DNA from: Gemmatimonadota bacterium
GTDB lineage: Bacteria; GCA-2686955
Assembly: GCA_002686955.1 (NCBI GenBank)
Contig: NYZA01000039.1
Coordinates: 1-8,314, forward strand
Direction of reading: 5' to 3'
Length of the DNA: 8,314 bases
Shown here piece after piece: positions 6,282 through 8,314 of the stretch (positions are counted from its first letter, which is position 1; each line of letters opens with the position of its first letter). The position numbers were made by a program, and so were the translations under genes. The notes under the pieces are model-generated. The model was not told the origin of the DNA and did no database searches. It was given only the letters and a program-made list of their open reading frames with translations.

Positions 6282-6315
6282 GCCCCCTCATCCGCTCCAC
6301 GGTGGATGAGGGGGC
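6282..6315 (+). terminator. Strong stem-loop after the barrel gene
   Basis: GCCCCCTCATCC (6282-6293) pairs perfectly with GGATGAGGGGGC (6304-6315) around a 10-base loop, giving a 12-bp GC-rich stem. Short outer blocks GACC (6277-6280) and GGTC (6318-6321) can extend it past a small internal loop. It begins 54 bases after the barrel stop and ends 41 bases before the antiporter start. No U-run follows, so it is either a non-canonical terminator or a 3'-end protecting hairpin. Confidence 0.65.
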
Positions 6316-6342
6316 TTGGTCAGTACAGTGAGCCTCGCACGA

Positions 6343-6361
6343 TTCATGGATGATCCATGAA
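6343..6361 (+). promoter_or_regulatory. Palindrome spanning the antiporter start codon
   Basis: TTCATGGATGATCCATGAA is a perfect 9+1+9 palindrome, and the antiporter ATG (6357-6359) lies in its right arm. As RNA it can form a 7-bp stem with a 5-base loop, burying the start codon. The left arm contains another ATG (6346) that opens a 4-codon frame (Met-Asp-Asp-Pro-stop) whose TGA overlaps the antiporter ATG. No clear Shine-Dalgarno precedes either ATG. It could be an operator, a translation-control hairpin or a mini-upstream frame. Confidence 0.45.
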
Positions 6362-8267
6362 TAGCAGAAGCCTGATCCTGGCTGCGACAGGCCTGCTCCT
6401 CTTCGCCATCTGCGGACCGCTGCTGCGGCCGAACGCGGATTACCTGGCTCGAATAGCGGTTCTCGATGGCGTGCCAGGTGTGCTCTCCGATCTTTCCGAT
6501 TCGCTCTCCTCGCCCGGAGTGTCGCTGCTGGTTTCGGGGCCGGAAGGCGAGGCGCTCACCCGTGACCTTGAAGCGGCGATCCGCGCGATCGATGGGCTCG
6601 AGGTCGATGCATCCTCGTCTCAGGTCATCGAGGCGGAACTCCGGAGCGACCTCGATCCGCCACGTCTGTTGCTGCACTCCGGCCCGACCTGGCGCCGAGA
6701 AGTGACCGGCCAGCCGCACCACTGGCACTCGCTCCTACCTCCCTTCGTCGCGATCTTGCTAGCCCTCACCCTACGCAAGACCATCCCTGCTCTATTGCTC
6801 GGAGTCTGGTCCGGATCGATGTTAATGGCGAGTGGAGACCTGCTCACGCGAATCGCGGCGGGTACGGTCCACGTAATCACCGACTACATCGTTCGGGTTT
6901 CGTTTTTCGAATACGAGAGCCTCTTGCTGCCTTCCACATGGACCCCGGCGAACTTCCAACTCGAGATCATCCTCTTCGTTCTCGGTTTGATCGGGACTGT
7001 CGGCATCGCCAGTCGCGCTGGCGGCATCCAAGGCGTGATGAACCTGCTGCTAGAGAAGGTCGCGGGTGTGCGCTCCGCTCTTCTGACGACCTTCGCGATG
7101 GGCCTCGCCATCTTCTTTGACGACTACTCGAACACCTTGATTGTCGGCAACACAATGCGGCCGCTCACCGACAGACTGCGAGTGTCGCGCGAGAAGCTGG
7201 CCTACATCGTTGATTCGACCGCGGCGCCCGTGGCCGGAATCAGCGCGCTATCCACTTGGGTTGCGTACGAAGTTTCGATGTTCGCCGGACCTGTCGCCGA
7301 GCTTGGGATGGGCGACAATCCGTACTCGGTCTTCCTGCAAACGATCCCATTCCGCTTCTATTGCCTGCTCACGCTTGCAATGGTGGCACTATTGTGCTGG
7401 ACCGGTCGGGATTTCGGCCCGATGCTCCGTGCGGAGCGCCGCGCGCGCGAAACCGGCGCCGTTGTCGGCGAGGGTAGCTCCCCAACTCTCTCCGCCTCGA
7501 TGGAAAAGGCTCGTCCGAAAGAAGGCATACCGGCGCGCTGGTACAATGCCGTCGCACCGATCGGTCTGGTGCTGGCGGCAACGGTTTTTCTCATCGGATC
7601 GACCGGGCACGCGGGCCTTCCACCAGGTACGAACGTCGACCTCTTGAGCGGCGCCTACCTGCGCGCGGTGCTCGGAAACGCCGACTCCGCCTACGCGCTC
7701 TTCGTTGCATCATGGCTCGGGTTCGGCCTCGCCTTTCTGCTTGCGGTCGGGCAGCGGATCTTGTCTCCGGTCGAAGCCCTTCGCGCCGGTCTGGCGTCGT
7801 TCGGGGCGGTTTCGAGCGCAATCGCGATCCTGCTGCTCGCCTGGGGCATCGGCAAAGTCTGCGCCGATCTCGGCACGGCGCACTATCTGATCGCGCTCCT
7901 TTCGGGACGGATCTCCCCGGTGGTCTTCCCAGCCGGTCTCTTTCTGATCTCCTGCCTGGTGAGCTTCTCGACCGGGTCGTCGTGGTCCACGATGAGCATC
8001 GTGCTTCCGAACACGGTCTTTCTTGCGCATGCGATCGGGGGGGAATCCGCCATCGGCGCCGAAGCGATGACGATCATGAGCATCGGTGCCGTGCTCGAGG
8101 GCTCGATCTTCGGCGACCACTGCTCGCCGATCTCCGACAGCACGATCATCTCGTCGATGGCGGCCGGCACGGATCACATCGATCACGTGCGAACGCAGTT
8201 GCCGTACGCGCTGATGGCCGCGGCCGTGACGGTGGCGGCCTATCTCGTCCTGGGGTTCACCCTCTAG
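6357..8267 (+). CDS. nhaC: NhaC-family Na+/H+ antiporter with N-terminal soluble insertion
   Basis: The product is 636 residues, a multi-pass inner-membrane protein. Family motifs are strong: LPPFVAILLALTLRKTIPALLLGVW (127-151), FFDDYSNTLIVGNTMRPLTD (253-272), REKLAYIVDSTAAPVA (278-293), FSTGSSWSTMSIVLPN (537-552) and the hallmark GDHCSPISDSTIISS (586-600). The family exchanges external protons for internal sodium (some members carry organic acids or amino acids instead), so the expected role is sodium/pH homeostasis. A first membrane helix (about 6-21) is followed by roughly 100 mostly hydrophilic residues before the transporter core; the usual NhaC proteins of about 450-520 residues lack this. 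A charged cytoplasmic loop lies at about 352-394. The start ATG 6357 has no clear ribosome site and is buried in a palindrome; a start further inside would lose the first helix. The stop codon lies in the downstream hairpin. Confidence 0.9.
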   Translation: MNSRSLILAATGLLLFAICGPLLRPNADYLARIAVLDGVPGVLSDLSDSLSSPGVSLLVSGPEGEALTRDLEAAIRAIDGLEVDASSSQVIEAELRSDLDPPRLLLHSGPTWRREVTGQPHHWHSLLPPFVAILLALTLRKTIPALLLGVWSGSMLMASGDLLTRIAAGTVHVITDYIVRVSFFEYESLLLPSTWTPANFQLEIILFVLGLIGTVGIASRAGGIQGVMNLLLEKVAGVRSALLTTFAMGLAIFFDDYSNTLIVGNTMRPLTDRLRVSREKLAYIVDSTAAPVAGISALSTWVAYEVSMFAGPVAELGMGDNPYSVFLQTIPFRFYCLLTLAMVALLCWTGRDFGPMLRAERRARETGAVVGEGSSPTLSASMEKARPKEGIPARWYNAVAPIGLVLAATVFLIGSTGHAGLPPGTNVDLLSGAYLRAVLGNADSAYALFVASWLGFGLAFLLAVGQRILSPVEALRAGLASFGAVSSAIAILLLAWGIGKVCADLGTAHYLIALLSGRISPVVFPAGLFLISCLVSFSTGSSWSTMSIVLPNTVFLAHAIGGESAIGAEAMTIMSIGAVLEGSIFGDHCSPISDSTIISSMAAGTDHIDHVRTQLPYALMAAAVTVAAYLVLGFTL

Positions 8268-8285
8268 CAGTCCACGGGCTGCTAG
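8264..8285 (+). terminator. Hairpin overlapping the antiporter stop codon
   Basis: CTAGCAG (8264-8270) pairs perfectly with CTGCTAG (8279-8285) around an 8-base loop; the TAG stop lies in the left arm. There is no U-tract in the remaining 29 bases, so terminator function is uncertain. It could equally be a small dispersed palindromic repeat. Confidence 0.4.
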
Positions 8286-8314
8286 CTGACGTCGGAGTGC
8301 GATCGTGCCGATAA

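Noticed and set aside
7710-8186. Minus-strand frame inside the antiporter gene
   Set aside because: The Arg/Asp-rich product is a typical shadow of a GC-rich membrane protein gene; the plus-strand NhaC motifs run through the same region.

Overview
The window is GC-rich, tightly packed bacterial DNA. Seven protein genes are well supported: two gene blocks facing away from each other, a solo outer-membrane protein gene and a transporter gene. The best clue to the host is the C-terminus of the second lamin-tail protein. It is a FlgD-like/type IX-style sorting module with the NPFNP motif, a YDxxGR motif, an SGIYVVR strand and a terminal LLK. Such modules are typical of the FCB superphylum and nearby candidate phyla (Eisenbacteria, Latescibacteria, Fibrobacterota and similar). 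Lipobox lipoproteins and two predicted outer-membrane barrels fit a diderm cell. The phylum is an inference; no rRNA or marker gene is present.

Layout. Bases 1-166 form a long imperfect inverted repeat without a convincing gene, possibly the end of a mobile element or a MITE-like repeat. Next, on the minus strand and read right to left, is a compact three-gene block (2829 down to 172): a DUF4956/MgtC-like inner-membrane protein, an OprO/OprP-type porin, and a SirB1-family transglutaminase-like/TPR protein. The first two genes are 7 nt apart and the last two overlap by ATGA, so one transcript is likely.

About 150 bases separate this block from a plus-strand block (about 2977-5004): a short lamin-tail-domain (LTD) lipoprotein, a second LTD protein with a type IX-like sorting tail (ATGA overlap), and an unrecognised lipoprotein with a charged helical segment. 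A separately promoted outer-membrane barrel protein follows (5256-6227). It ends before a strong hairpin. The last gene is an NhaC-family Na+/H+ antiporter (6357-8267) with an unusual soluble N-terminal insertion.

How it may fit together (inference). The two divergent blocks put a phosphate-type porin and a DUF4956 protein next to LTD surface proteins. DUF4956, LTD, CotH-kinase and VTC polyphosphate-polymerase genes are often found near each other in bacteria. This locus may be a variant of that envelope/phosphate-related neighbourhood, lacking CotH and VTC within the window. The barrel protein and the antiporter look like independent units.
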